64,000 nucleotides of DNA, taken from NCBI GenBank assembly GCA_031552845.1, contig JAVBMC010000030.1:22930-86929 (forward strand), given 5' to 3'. This document shows, piece by piece, positions 24,365 through 33,793 of the stretch. Numbering within the stretch: position 1 is the first letter of the stretch; each line of letters starts with the position of its first letter. Both the position numbers and the translations under genes were made by a program. The notes under the pieces are model-generated. The model was not told the origin of the DNA, did no database searches, and saw only the letters and a list, made by a program, of their open reading frames with translations. The DNA is from JAVBMC01 sp031552845. Lineage in GTDB: Bacteria > Verrucomicrobiota > Kiritimatiellia > RFP12 > DVOR01.

Positions 24365-26551
24365 ATGAATAAACTTGTACCGATTGCTATTGTTTGCATC
24401 ACCGCCATTGCCACGCAGGCCGCCGAGTTCTTTGTCCAGCCTAATAAGGGCGAGAATGGCGACGGCTCGCTGGCGCGTCCGTTCAACAATCTTTACAGCG
24501 CGCGCGATGCTGTCAATGCAATCAAGAAAACTGCCGAAGGCCCCATCTACGTCACGCTGTTGCCCGGCGAGCATTCGACCGACGGCACCTACTGGCTGTC
24601 GGATAAGGATTCCGGCACAGCCAAGGCGCCCATCATCTACCGCGCACAAAAGCCCGGCACCGTCTTGCTCAGCGGGGCGATTGATCTGCCGGTTGATCAG
24701 TTCACGCGCTGCACTGACCCCGCGATCTTAAAACGTCTCCCCGAGGAGTCGCGCAAAGTCACCTATCAGATTGACCTTGCACCTTACTTGAGCGAACCGA
24801 TTGAGCCCTTCCCGTTGAAGTTTGAAACCCTGCGCGGCCCGTGGGTCTACATCGACAATGATCCGCTGGTGCCTGCCCGTTGGCCGAATGATGGCTTCGC
24901 GACCTTCACCAACTCCACCATCAAGGGGAACGATAAGATACCCGGCGCGTTTGTCTTCGAAGAAAGCGACCGCCCTTCCCGTTGGAACTTTAATGATGGC
25001 GTGTGGCTGTTTGGTTATTGGACGCACGACTGGTCAGTCGACCACCTCAAGGCATCCTCCTACGATCCTGCCACGAAAGTCATTGCGCTTGAAGCGGGGC
25101 ACCTGTGGGGCATTGCCAAAGGAACGTGGGGCAAGAAGGAACGCCGCTTCTATGCGCTCAATGTGCTGGAAGAACTCGATGCTCCCGGCGAGTACTATCT
25201 CGACCGCGCCAACAAGAAGCTCTACCTTATCCCACCGCCGAAGGATTACCCCAACGGACTGACCGGCATCAGCGCAGCACCGTTAAACATCATTAACGAC
25301 AAGACACTCCAAGGCCGCCGCATCCGTTTGATTCACCGCAAGACGCCCATCATCTCCGCCGACAAGGTGCAATACATCCGTTTTGAGAATCTCGCTGTCG
25401 GATTCGGCGCAGGCGGCTTCAAGAGCCACAACGCTAAGAACTGTTCTGTGAAGGGTTGCGCTATCGGACACCTCGCACGTCACGGCGTTGACATTCTCGG
25501 CAGCACCAACGTGGTCGAAAGCTGTGACATCTTCGACGTCGGCGAATGCGGCGTGATTCTCAACGGTGGTGACCGTCCGCGCCTCATCAACGCCAACAAC
25601 TTCTTGCAGAACTGTTCTATCTCACGCTTCGGTCAATACAAGCGCACCTATGCCGGCGCGGTGAACATCGCGGGCATTGGGCACACCGTCCGCCGTAACA
25701 AGATATTCGACGCTCCGCACTTGGCTATCCTTTACAACGGTAACGAGAATCTGCTGGAGGATAACGAGGTCTTTAACGTTCTGCAAGAGACCGCCGACGC
25801 AGGCGCCTTCTATACCGGACGCGATTGGACATCCCAAGGCAACATCCTGCGCGGTAACTACATCCACGACGTCGGCACCGAAAGCACCCGCAAGGGCACT
25901 CACGTCTCCGGCATCTACCTTGATGACTGTGACAGCGGCGACATTGTGGAGTACAACGAGATCGTGCGCGCGGGCATCGGCCTGATGATTGGCGGCGGGC
26001 GTGATAATATCTTCCGTGGTAATCTATTGGTCGAGAACAACGTGGGCATTCACTTTGATGCACGCGGCACCAAATGGCATCAGCATTGGAACAACCCTAA
26101 TGACCCCAGCTGGCACCTTGAAGGCAAAGCCGAAGCCATGAAGTACAAACAACCGCCATGGAGCACCCGCTATCCCAAGTTGGCCGCCACAATGGATAAC
26201 GAACCGCGTCAGCCTCTCGGCACCGAGTTCATTGCCAACACCCTGATCGACTGCAAGCCCGAAGCTTTCCGCGGTTACGATGGCGGGCGCGACATCATGC
26301 CGCGTTTGATTGTCAGCAATAACCTAGTCATCGCCTCAGCCGAAATTCACACCAACTCCGTCAAGGGACTGGAGGGCTTCACAGCGCTAGTCGTGCCTGA
26401 GCCCACCAAAGTCACTCCCGCAGAATTGATAAAGCTGCAGCCAGAGCTCAAGAAGATCAGAGAGCGCAAGCGCGGCATCTATCAAGATGCTTGCCGCACG
26501 GACATCAACCGTCCGATTCCTGCCGCTAATGCCTTCCGCCCGGCGAACTGA
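24365..26551 (+). CDS. Secreted right-handed parallel beta-helix protein (probable polysaccharide-active)
   Basis: 728 residues. Signal peptide 1-19 (IATQAAE). The opening FFVQPNKGENGDGSLARPF and APIIYRAQKPGTVLLSGA is typical of beta-helix glycosidases and lyases. Residues ~330-560 hold successive helix rungs (YIRFENLAVGFGAGG, GVDILGSTNVVESCDIFDVG, NLLEDNEVFNV, NIFRGNLLVENNVGIHFD). A GH120-like or lyase activity is possible, but no catalytic residues can be assigned. It starts 17 nt after the preceding gene and lies 3 nt before the VTT-protein gene, so it may ride on the same transcript. Confidence 0.8.
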   Translation: MNKLVPIAIVCITAIATQAAEFFVQPNKGENGDGSLARPFNNLYSARDAVNAIKKTAEGPIYVTLLPGEHSTDGTYWLSDKDSGTAKAPIIYRAQKPGTVLLSGAIDLPVDQFTRCTDPAILKRLPEESRKVTYQIDLAPYLSEPIEPFPLKFETLRGPWVYIDNDPLVPARWPNDGFATFTNSTIKGNDKIPGAFVFEESDRPSRWNFNDGVWLFGYWTHDWSVDHLKASSYDPATKVIALEAGHLWGIAKGTWGKKERRFYALNVLEELDAPGEYYLDRANKKLYLIPPPKDYPNGLTGISAAPLNIINDKTLQGRRIRLIHRKTPIISADKVQYIRFENLAVGFGAGGFKSHNAKNCSVKGCAIGHLARHGVDILGSTNVVESCDIFDVGECGVILNGGDRPRLINANNFLQNCSISRFGQYKRTYAGAVNIAGIGHTVRRNKIFDAPHLAILYNGNENLLEDNEVFNVLQETADAGAFYTGRDWTSQGNILRGNYIHDVGTESTRKGTHVSGIYLDDCDSGDIVEYNEIVRAGIGLMIGGGRDNIFRGNLLVENNVGIHFDARGTKWHQHWNNPNDPSWHLEGKAEAMKYKQPPWSTRYPKLAATMDNEPRQPLGTEFIANTLIDCKPEAFRGYDGGRDIMPRLIVSNNLVIASAEIHTNSVKGLEGFTALVVPEPTKVTPAELIKLQPELKKIRERKRGIYQDACRTDINRPIPAANAFRPAN

Positions 26552-26554
26552 TCC

Positions 26555-27193
26555 ATGAAGCGGTTAGCGCAATTTGCAGGAATACTCTTCCTGCTCATGA
26601 CGGTAATGTACATCGGGGCAGATCTGGCCGGTTGGCTGGATGAAAAACGCATCAATGCATTCTTTGAAGCACAAAACAAGTACGCCGCAGCGGCAGTGCT
26701 CGGCGGATTGTTGATGGTCGACCTGTTTCTCCCCCTCCCCTCCAGCGTGCTGATGACGCTATGTGGTGCGATTTGTGGTGGATGGGCGGGCTTCGCAGTC
26801 GCCCTTTGCGGCTCGCTCGCCTCGGCATGGCTAGGCTTCTGGCTGTGCAGACGCTACGGGCGCAACATGTTCTACCGCTTGATTGATAACAACCCTACCG
26901 AGATTGACCACGTCGAGAACTGGCTCAATCGTTACGGTGCGTGGTGTTTGGTGCTCAGCCGCAGCGTCCCTATGCTCACCGAGATTGTCAGCTGCCTCTG
27001 TGGTCTAGGACACATGACCTTCCGCCGCTTTACCGTGTTGGCATTGCTCGGCACTGTTCCGACTTGTGCGGTCTATGCCTACGCCGGCAGTCAAGGCGCC
27101 ACATTCGGGTTTGGCATCGCATTGGTTGCCGCATTCATTGTACCGGGACTGGGTTTCCTCGCATTGAAGTTAGTAGGCTATGGACGCAAATAA
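26555..27193 (+). CDS. VTT-domain (DedA/TVP38-like) inner-membrane protein
   Basis: 212 residues with about five membrane segments. The VTT core includes PLPSSVLMTLCGAICGGWAGF, GSLASAWLGFWLCRRYG and SRSVPMLTEIVSCLCGLG. Such proteins are linked to membrane homeostasis and lipid-carrier recycling; the substrate here is unknown. The 3' end overlaps the ubiE start by 14 bp. Confidence 0.8.
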   Translation: MKRLAQFAGILFLLMTVMYIGADLAGWLDEKRINAFFEAQNKYAAAAVLGGLLMVDLFLPLPSSVLMTLCGAICGGWAGFAVALCGSLASAWLGFWLCRRYGRNMFYRLIDNNPTEIDHVENWLNRYGAWCLVLSRSVPMLTEIVSCLCGLGHMTFRRFTVLALLGTVPTCAVYAYAGSQGATFGFGIALVAAFIVPGLGFLALKLVGYGRK

Positions 27194-27884
27194 TCCAGCC
27201 GACCCTATCCGCCAAATGTTCAATGCCTTGGCGGAAAACTATGACCGAGGCAACACAATCCTGACCTTCGGCCTCGCCAAACACTGGCGCCGTCAAGCCG
27301 CTAAACTGGCAGGTCACAACAAAGCGCCCGAAACCCTTTTGGACGTCGCTTGCGGCACTGGTGACTTCACCGCTATCTCAAAGTGTCTCTACCCTGCCTG
27401 TCACATGGAGGGGCTAGACTTCGCTGAGGAGATGCTGGCGATTGCCCGCAAGAAATATCCCAACATCACCTTCCGCCAAGGCGATGCCTCTGCCCTTCCC
27501 TATCCAGCCTCCAGTTTTGATGCAGTGACTGTGGGTTACGGACTGCGCAACTTCACTGACCGCGCCGCTGTGTTGGCAGAAATCCACCGCGTGCTCAAGT
27601 TGCATGGCAGATTAGTTATCCTTGAAGCCGTTAAGCCCGAGAGTTACCTGACACGTCTTCTGTTCAAACTCTACTGGCTTGCTGCCTCTCCAGTCTTACA
27701 CTTGCTGACGCGCCAAGGCAATTCCTATGCCTACCTCAAAGAAACCATGCAAGCCATGCCCGCCGAATCCGAATTGCAGCAGCTCTTCCAGCAAGCTGGG
27801 TTTAGCCAAATCACACGCAAACGCATTGCCTGCGGAATGAACCTCATCGTCTGCTTAGAGAAGCAAGAATCAATATCTCAATGA
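27180..27884 (+). CDS. ubiE: Demethylmenaquinone methyltransferase (UbiE/MenG family)
   Basis: 234 residues. SAM-binding motif LLDVACGTGDFT near residue 55, and family blocks MFNALAENYDRGNTILTFG, VTVGYGLRNFTDR and the late GMNLIVCLEK. It methylates demethylmenaquinone in the last step of menaquinone synthesis, at the cytoplasmic face of the membrane. The C-terminus converges on, and overlaps by 7 bp, the dtxR-type gene. Confidence 0.9.
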   Translation: MDANNPADPIRQMFNALAENYDRGNTILTFGLAKHWRRQAAKLAGHNKAPETLLDVACGTGDFTAISKCLYPACHMEGLDFAEEMLAIARKKYPNITFRQGDASALPYPASSFDAVTVGYGLRNFTDRAAVLAEIHRVLKLHGRLVILEAVKPESYLTRLLFKLYWLAASPVLHLLTRQGNSYAYLKETMQAMPAESELQQLFQQAGFSQITRKRIACGMNLIVCLEKQESISQ

Positions 27885-28462
27885 GCGGCCGAGCGCTTGA
27901 CCGTTATCTCCTTTGCGTCCTTCAACGCAAAACGCACGCTCTTCTCTCCGGCTTGGATTTCCATATTTTCGCCATCATCGCCCGGCAATCGTTTAATTGA
28001 TGCACCGCGCACAATACCGGCAGATGCCAATGCCTTGCGGTCTAATTGCTGGGAGATTCGTACGATTGTAACGACTTCGCCCGGAGGCAACGCGTCCAAC
28101 GTACACAGATTCATGAACTCGTAAAGCCTGCGGAAAGCAATATCATCCAGACCATGCTCCAGCTTACACGCCAGTTCATCGGCATGTGCCTCGGAGAGCG
28201 TCAAACAGTCCGTCAGAAAATGTTTCAACGTCTGATGCTTGATGATGACCTGCTCGGCCAACTCGATCCCACGGGGAGTCAACTCAACAGGGCGGTACGC
28301 CTCATAGCGGATTAACTGTTGGTCGGCCAGCGCACGCAACGCCACCGTCACAGTCGGATTCTTAATACCCAACCGCTTCGCAATCTCAGCCACATGCGCA
28401 TGCCCATCCGTCTCGGTCAGCAGCGCAATCGCCTCCAAATAATCCTCACGCCCACGTGTCAT
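27878..28462 (-). CDS. DtxR/MntR-family metal-dependent regulator
   Basis: 194 residues. The N-terminal winged helix (REDYLEAIALL, VAEIAKRLGIKNPTVTVALRAL) is followed by a metal-binding dimerisation domain (HQTLKHFLTDCL, ADELACKLEHGL) and a short FeoA/SH3-like C-terminus (~125-190). It is likely an iron- or manganese-sensing repressor. The -10 box lies 6 nt from the ATG, so it is leaderless. No metal transporter lies next to it, so its targets are elsewhere. Confidence 0.85.
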   Translation of the reverse strand: MTRGREDYLEAIALLTETDGHAHVAEIAKRLGIKNPTVTVALRALADQQLIRYEAYRPVELTPRGIELAEQVIIKHQTLKHFLTDCLTLSEAHADELACKLEHGLDDIAFRRLYEFMNLCTLDALPPGEVVTIVRISQQLDRKALASAGIVRGASIKRLPGDDGENMEIQAGEKSVRFALKDAKEITVKRSAAH

Positions 28463-28468
28463 GTCTTT

Positions 28469-28498
28469 ATAGTATCACAAAGGCCTTAGGCTGGTCAA
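28469..28498 (-). promoter_or_regulatory. Leaderless promoter of the DtxR-type gene
   Basis: On the minus strand: TTGACC (28493-28498), 18 nt spacer, TACTAT (28469-28474), with TGA as extended -10. Six nucleotides follow before the ATG, with no Shine-Dalgarno. Confidence 0.62.
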
Positions 28499-28503
28499 GC
28501 CCA

Positions 28504-29073
28504 TTATTCAACAGTACGATACGCCTCAACTACCGATCGGAAGGCCGGCGTATCGGCATAACCACAGCTTTTGAACTCCGGGCAGAAGCCCCGATAAACG
28601 CATTCCGGCACACAGCAGCTGTAAAGTTCGGGCTCGCTCTTTTGTACCTCATCCAGTACCAGCTTCCATGCCGCTCGTGTTTCGGCAGAGGCTTGGGCGC
28701 AGAGGCGCTTGCGGGAAATCGTCATGAGTGTCTGTGCATTGACGAGACACTCGTGGTCGACCAATGCGGCCTGAGGTGCGGAATCCCTGTCCACGCCGGT
28801 GCGGTCGGTGCGCTGTGTACTGACAAAATGTTCAATGCCGATTTTATGGCGAACAAAGTGAACGCTCACCCAATACTTCAGGTTAGTCCATTTCCAGCGG
28901 AAGGCTAACAGGCGGATTGGCGAATGCTCGGCCAGCAGAATCCGTTTTTTCCACTTGCTCGAGGGTTCTTTATCGCCGGACTCGCGACGGATCGTCGTAC
29001 GCGCAGCATCGGCGACATCACGCCAAGTTGCAAATGCTTTGAAGAAAAGGACGGAGGTCTGCGGCTCGTTCAT
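28504..29073 (-). CDS. ThyX-like (FAD-dependent thymidylate synthase family) protein with altered motif
   Basis: 189 residues, shorter than typical ThyX (~220-250). The block WVSVHFVRHKIGIEHFVSTQR at ~68-88 stands where ThyX has RHRxxSxNxxSxR. R75, H76 and R88 are in place, but the rest differs. A Cys-rich end (CCVPECVYRGFCPEFKSC, ~153-170) is unlike ThyX and could bind metal. Its start overlaps the cstA stop by one base, so it is last in the operon from 34989. Whether it makes dTMP is doubtful from sequence alone. Confidence 0.65.
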   Translation of the reverse strand: MNEPQTSVLFFKAFATWRDVADAARTTIRRESGDKEPSSKWKKRILLAEHSPIRLLAFRWKWTNLKYWVSVHFVRHKIGIEHFVSTQRTDRTGVDRDSAPQAALVDHECLVNAQTLMTISRKRLCAQASAETRAAWKLVLDEVQKSEPELYSCCVPECVYRGFCPEFKSCGYADTPAFRSVVEAYRTVE

Positions 29074-30713
29074 TAGGCACGCTCCTTAAAAAAGAGCTTG
29101 CAGCTCTGAGTACAGAGAATCGCAGAAACACACAACAGAAATAAGGAAGCACCTGCCAGCGGCCAGCTCTTGCCCCAAGTCTCCAACAACTTGAGCACCA
29201 AAGCCCAAACGCTCATCGTCAGCATGAACAGCATCGCCAACAAGGTCGGCACAAAGCGCTTACGCTCGTTATACAACCATGCCGCCGCTACCAACAACGT
29301 CAAGGCCGCCAGCAATTGATTGGTCGCACCAAAGATCGGCCAAATCACACTGCCGGCATTGGTGATGCACAGTCCGCCAGAAATTAGAATCACCATCGCG
29401 GTGGCAGTCACCGAATTGCCTAACGATTTACGGACCGCAGGAGCCGGAAGCGTGCCAACCATCTCAGTCCACAGGAAACGCGCCAAGCGGACAGCGGCAT
29501 CCAGCGTCGTCAGGATAAATGCAGAGATCGCCAATGAAATGAAACTGATGCCGATATTTTCCGGCAAGCCGAGTTTGATTGCGAAGCTGGCAATGCCGGC
29601 GGCAAAACCGTCAATGGGGTTGTTTCGAATCAACGCATAGGCATCAGGAGACAACCGCCCAACCGCCACCACGGCTAAGACCGCCAGCAAACCTTCAACC
29701 AACATACAACCGTAAGCCACCACGCGGACATGTTTCTCGTTGGATATCTGCTTCACCGAGGTCCCGGAAGAAACCAGCGCATGAAAACCAGAGCAAGCCC
29801 CACACGCTACAGTCACAAAAAGGAAGGGAAATACGCTGGCCAATGCTTTCGGCAACGGAACACCCTGCGTGACAGCCGGCATCGCAATCGTTGGTGCAGC
29901 CACAAACGCCCCCAAGAAACCGACAGCAATCATCGCATACAGCAGATACGCATTCAAATAGTCACGCGGTTGCATCATCACCCACACCGGCAGGACAGAT
30001 GTGATCGATGAGCACAGCAGCAGAATAAGCGTCCATTGCAACTTGGGCGTCAAAGTCAAGGCGCCCAGCTGGAAGGTCTTCGTTAACTCTAACGGGAAGC
30101 ACACGCCAATATACACCGAGAGAAACAACAAGGGCACAAAGATCAGCGATGCCATCCGCAACGACATACCTTTCTTCGTCGTGCACCAGCCGAAGATCGG
30201 CGACATCGTCAAGAACAAGACAGTGGCTGTTGCAACCGATGGCGTCTGCATGAAAGCTTCCACCACGAAAGAAACGAAGACTGCCACAATCAGAATCAGC
30301 GCGGCAAAGCAGAATAATGAGAAGATCATCCGTCCGCTGAAACCGATTTGACGCTCCACCACGACGCCAATCGACTTGCCTTGATTACGGATAGAGAGAA
30401 ACATCGCCGCAAAGTCATGGAAAGACCCGACCAGCGCACAGCCCACCAAAATCCAAATCACCACCGGCACCCATCCATATTGCAAGGCCAGCACCGGGCC
30501 GACGATTGGTCCCGCGCCGGCAATCGCCGCAAAGTGATGGCCAAACACCACCGCCGGATGCGTGGGCTGATAATCCTGCCCGTCTTCCAATTCATACGCG
30601 GGCGTACGACGGCTCGAGTCAACACCAAATAAGCGCTCAATTCGCTTGCCTAAAACGAAATACGCAATGAGAAACCAAACTCCCGCAAATGCGAGCAAAA
30701 GAGCGCCATTCAT
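29073..30713 (-). CDS. cstA: Carbon starvation protein CstA-family transporter
   Basis: 546 residues with about 14 membrane segments. Hallmarks are YQPTHPAVVFGHHFAAIAGAG near residue 50, ACGACSGFHALVSSGTS and GATNQLLAALTLL. Family members import peptides or pyruvate. It is 7 nt downstream of the purine phosphorylase gene within the same operon. At 546 residues it is of the shorter CstA type. Confidence 0.9.
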   Translation of the reverse strand: MNGALLLAFAGVWFLIAYFVLGKRIERLFGVDSSRRTPAYELEDGQDYQPTHPAVVFGHHFAAIAGAGPIVGPVLALQYGWVPVVIWILVGCALVGSFHDFAAMFLSIRNQGKSIGVVVERQIGFSGRMIFSLFCFAALILIVAVFVSFVVEAFMQTPSVATATVLFLTMSPIFGWCTTKKGMSLRMASLIFVPLLFLSVYIGVCFPLELTKTFQLGALTLTPKLQWTLILLLCSSITSVLPVWVMMQPRDYLNAYLLYAMIAVGFLGAFVAAPTIAMPAVTQGVPLPKALASVFPFLFVTVACGACSGFHALVSSGTSVKQISNEKHVRVVAYGCMLVEGLLAVLAVVAVGRLSPDAYALIRNNPIDGFAAGIASFAIKLGLPENIGISFISLAISAFILTTLDAAVRLARFLWTEMVGTLPAPAVRKSLGNSVTATAMVILISGGLCITNAGSVIWPIFGATNQLLAALTLLVAAAWLYNERKRFVPTLLAMLFMLTMSVWALVLKLLETWGKSWPLAGASLFLLCVSAILCTQSCKLFFKERA

Positions 30714-30720
30714 AATACTA

Positions 30721-31551
30721 TTACCCTTCCATCAATTCATCAAAAAATGCATTCAATAGAGCAACCATTGCCGCCTGCGATGTCTCAGACTGTTTCAGCA
30801 CCTCCTCATGGGAAAGATGCGTGCCGCCGGCTTTTGCCGCCATATTCGTGATACAGCTCAACGCCGCCACATCGAAACCACACGCCGCCGCAACAACCGC
30901 TTCGGGAACCGTCGACATCCCCACGGCATCGACTCCTAACAAAGCATATGCGGCAATTTCGGCGGGCGTTTCATAGGCAGGTCCTGTCGAAAACGCATAG
31001 ACGCCCTCATGCAACATCAAGTTGGCACGGCTAGCGGCACGCTTCAGCGCATCGCTCAAACCGCCCGCATAGACGCTAGACAAGTCCGGAAAGCGCTCGC
31101 CCCATCCCTCCATGCATGGCCCTTGCAAAGGCGTGTGTCCCGTCAGATTCAAGTGATCCCTGAACAACATGAAGTCGCCGGGTTTGAAACCAGACGCAAT
31201 CCCTCCAGCGGCATTTGTCAGTAATACGCGCTTGATACCTAGGCGGCGCATCAGCTCCACCGGCATCACTACCGACTCCCAGCCAACGCCTTCATACCAA
31301 TGACGCCGCCCCATGAAAGCCAAGAATACGCCGCCGCTCTTTTCAAATACAATCAGCTGCCCGGCATGCCCCTGTACTGTGCTGGTGCCGAGTCCGGGGA
31401 TATCCGCATACGCCACTTGACAAATAATCTTATCAGGCTGTAAGGCGCGGCTCCAACCGGAACCCGTAACAAGTCCGCATACAAACGGCTGTTCCCGCAA
31501 TACGGCGGGCAACACATCCCACGCTGAGTCAAAAACTTTAGAGTTGATCAT
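30721..31551 (-). CDS. Purine nucleoside phosphorylase
   Basis: 276 residues. PNP/MTAP-family blocks: GLVTGSGW, MGRRHWYEG, LTNAAGGI, the phosphate and base pocket GPAYETPAEI, and VGMSTVPEAVVA near 200. It splits purine nucleosides with phosphate in the cytoplasm. Its start overlaps pyrC by 14 bp, linking purine salvage with pyrimidine synthesis in one operon. Confidence 0.92.
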   Translation of the reverse strand: MINSKVFDSAWDVLPAVLREQPFVCGLVTGSGWSRALQPDKIICQVAYADIPGLGTSTVQGHAGQLIVFEKSGGVFLAFMGRRHWYEGVGWESVVMPVELMRRLGIKRVLLTNAAGGIASGFKPGDFMLFRDHLNLTGHTPLQGPCMEGWGERFPDLSSVYAGGLSDALKRAASRANLMLHEGVYAFSTGPAYETPAEIAAYALLGVDAVGMSTVPEAVVAAACGFDVAALSCITNMAAKAGGTHLSHEEVLKQSETSQAAMVALLNAFFDELMEG

Positions 31552-32806
31552 AGGTCTTTACTCCACCGCAAAATGTCATCACAGGCTTCAAGCCAAAGGT
31601 GCGTCCGTTAAAAGGTGAGTTCCGCGACTTTGAAGCACCCTTTGCCGTGTCATACGTCCACTCTTCCTGCACGAACAGCGCGCAGTCAGCCGGAGCGCCA
31701 AACTTTAAGGCAGGCAATTCGATACCCACGATGAATGCCGGTGCTGTCGTCCACATGGCCGCCCAGCGCAACGGACTCAACCCGCAAGCCTTGACCATGA
31801 CATCCCACGTTACCGCGGCGGCGGTCTCAAGACCAATCACACCAAACGCCGCTTGCAGGAATCCCTTCTCTTTACGGTCGGGCACATGTGGCGCATGATC
31901 TGTCGCGAAGCAAGTCAGCGTGCCATCGCAAACCCCGCGCCGCAAAGCTTCTACATCAGCACGGATGCCCAATGGCGGATTCATCCGCCAGTTGCCATCG
32001 TCGCCCGGAATATCCTCCGCCGCCAATGCTAAATGATGCGGCGTTACCTCTGCGGTAACATTCACCTCCAAGCGCTGCGCGTCGGCAATCAATTTCACGG
32101 ACTCTGCGCACGATAAATGCTGGATATGCACATGCGCCCCAGTCTCTGTTGCTAAAGCAATATCCTGCCGCACGGCTTCAACCTCCGCCTCAGGCGGGAA
32201 GATCGGCAGCTTGTTCGCTTCGGCCGTCGGACACGTGCGGATGACGCCATCGCCAGCCAACGCCGGCAGTACAGCATGATCCATCACACATTTATCCAAA
32301 CGCTTTGCTTGGAGCAATCCGGCGTGCATGACTTTCGCATCCGCCACCATCGCACCATCATCCGTAAACGCCACAGCTCCTGCTGCGGCCAATGCAGGCA
32401 TATCTGCCACTTCGGTTCCACGCCGCTCTTTTGTGATACACGCTGCCGGATACACGCGGCACGGATTGACCATCGAAAGCTGTTGTTCGCACCACGCTGG
32501 CGTATCGCCGGGAGGCGTGGTGTTCGGCATCGTCACGACTTTAGTAAAGCCGCCTGCCGCTGCGGCTCGAGCGCCGCTTTGCAGGGTTTCAGCCTCAGGC
32601 GTGCCGGGATCGCGGAAGTGCACATGAATATCCACTAACCCGGGCGTGAGCACATAACGGCTCGCATCAATCACACGTACATCGGCAAGGCCGTCTGCAG
32701 CTTCTCCCGACAACAGCATGCCGTTCCCGTCAATTAACACATCCCGGACACTTTCATAACCGGCAGCAGGATTCAGGAGCGTAACGGACTTCAGCAGCAC
32801 ATTCAT
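31538..32806 (-). CDS. pyrC: Dihydroorotase
   Basis: 422 residues, a type I amidohydrolase. Metal-binding motif DIHVHFRDPG at ~58, FTKVVTMPNTTP, the catalytic DHAPH at ~303 and the C-terminal NGRTFGLKPV. It closes carbamoyl-aspartate to dihydroorotate in pyrimidine synthesis. It starts 13 nt after the kdsD stop. Confidence 0.93.
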   Translation of the reverse strand: MNVLLKSVTLLNPAAGYESVRDVLIDGNGMLLSGEAADGLADVRVIDASRYVLTPGLVDIHVHFRDPGTPEAETLQSGARAAAAGGFTKVVTMPNTTPPGDTPAWCEQQLSMVNPCRVYPAACITKERRGTEVADMPALAAAGAVAFTDDGAMVADAKVMHAGLLQAKRLDKCVMDHAVLPALAGDGVIRTCPTAEANKLPIFPPEAEVEAVRQDIALATETGAHVHIQHLSCAESVKLIADAQRLEVNVTAEVTPHHLALAAEDIPGDDGNWRMNPPLGIRADVEALRRGVCDGTLTCFATDHAPHVPDRKEKGFLQAAFGVIGLETAAAVTWDVMVKACGLSPLRWAAMWTTAPAFIVGIELPALKFGAPADCALFVQEEWTYDTAKGASKSRNSPFNGRTFGLKPVMTFCGGVKTYDQL

Positions 32807-32818
32807 GGCGAACCCAAA

Positions 32819-33793
32819 TTAAAGGATTTTCATCCGCGGGAGATCTTGAATATCCACATACCCGGCTAAGCGGCCATCAGCATCCACCACAGGCAGGTCG
32901 TCGATCTTATATTTCTCGAAGACCTTTAGCACATCCACCGCCAGCGCATCGACGCCGACACTGACAGGCCGCTTCGTCATGACCTCGCCAATACCATAAG
33001 ACAACACGCCCGCACCTTGCGCCAAGTGACGCCGCAAATCACCATCAGTAAAGATGCCGGTCAAAACGCCGGCCTTATCGACAACACATGCCGACCCTGC
33101 CTGCGCTCGAGTCATCGCAACAATTGCATCCTGCACGGTGGCGGCTTCCGTCACGCTTGCCACACGTTCATCCCGGCGCATGACATCGCGGACGCGGTAG
33201 AGCAACGCTTTGCCGATTGCGCCTGCCGGATGCCGCAACGCAAACGCACTACGGTCAAACCCCTGCTCATGCATCAATACCAATGCCAACGCATCGCCCA
33301 AAGCCAGCGTCGCAGTGGTGCTCGTCGTCGGCGCCATATTAAAAGGACACGCCTCACGGTCAACCGTCACGAGCAACAGCTCATCACCCAATGTGGCCAG
33401 CGTGCTCGACGCCTTTCCGGTCATCGCGACAACTGGTACGCCAAGACGCTTCACGGCGGGGATTAACGCAATCAGCTCTTCCGACTCACCGGAGAAACTC
33501 AACGCGATCAGCACGTCCTTTTCGGCCATCATGCCCAAGTCACCATGCATCGCCTGCACGGGATTCAATACCACGCTGATTGAACCGGTACTGGAAAGCG
33601 TTGCGGAGAGCTTCTCGGCAATATGCAGATTCTTGCCAACGCCCGTCACAACGATCTTGCCGCCCTGCTCCAACGTCCGCAGGACGAGCGTTACAACCTT
33701 ATTAAACGCCTCGCCCAGACTATCGCGCGTCAGCAGGATTCCGTCGGACTCCTGCGTCAGCACGTCGCGGGCTAATGCAACATAATCCTTCAT
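32819..33793 (-). CDS. kdsD: Arabinose-5-phosphate isomerase (SIS plus two CBS domains)
   Basis: 324 residues. SIS domain ~35-180 (VVTGVGKNLHIAEKL, ALSFSGESEELI, NMAPTTSTTATLALGDALAL) and two CBS domains (~205-320; VTEAATVQDAIVAM, GIFTDGDLRR, LPVVDADGRLAGYVDI). It converts ribulose-5-phosphate to arabinose-5-phosphate for Kdo in LPS. It overlaps the phosphofructokinase stop by 4 bp. The lipid A genes at 39.6-41.6 kb fit this role. Confidence 0.9.
   Translation of the reverse strand: MKDYVALARDVLTQESDGILLTRDSLGEAFNKVVTLVLRTLEQGGKIVVTGVGKNLHIAEKLSATLSSTGSISVVLNPVQAMHGDLGMMAEKDVLIALSFSGESEELIALIPAVKRLGVPVVAMTGKASSTLATLGDELLLVTVDREACPFNMAPTTSTTATLALGDALALVLMHEQGFDRSAFALRHPAGAIGKALLYRVRDVMRRDERVASVTEAATVQDAIVAMTRAQAGSACVVDKAGVLTGIFTDGDLRRHLAQGAGVLSYGIGEVMTKRPVSVGVDALAVDVLKVFEKYKIDDLPVVDADGRLAGYVDIQDLPRMKIL

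Noticed and set aside
28504..29073. Plain call as functional thymidylate synthase thyX
   Set aside because: Signature residues beyond R-H...R are changed and the length is short, so only the family relation is claimed.
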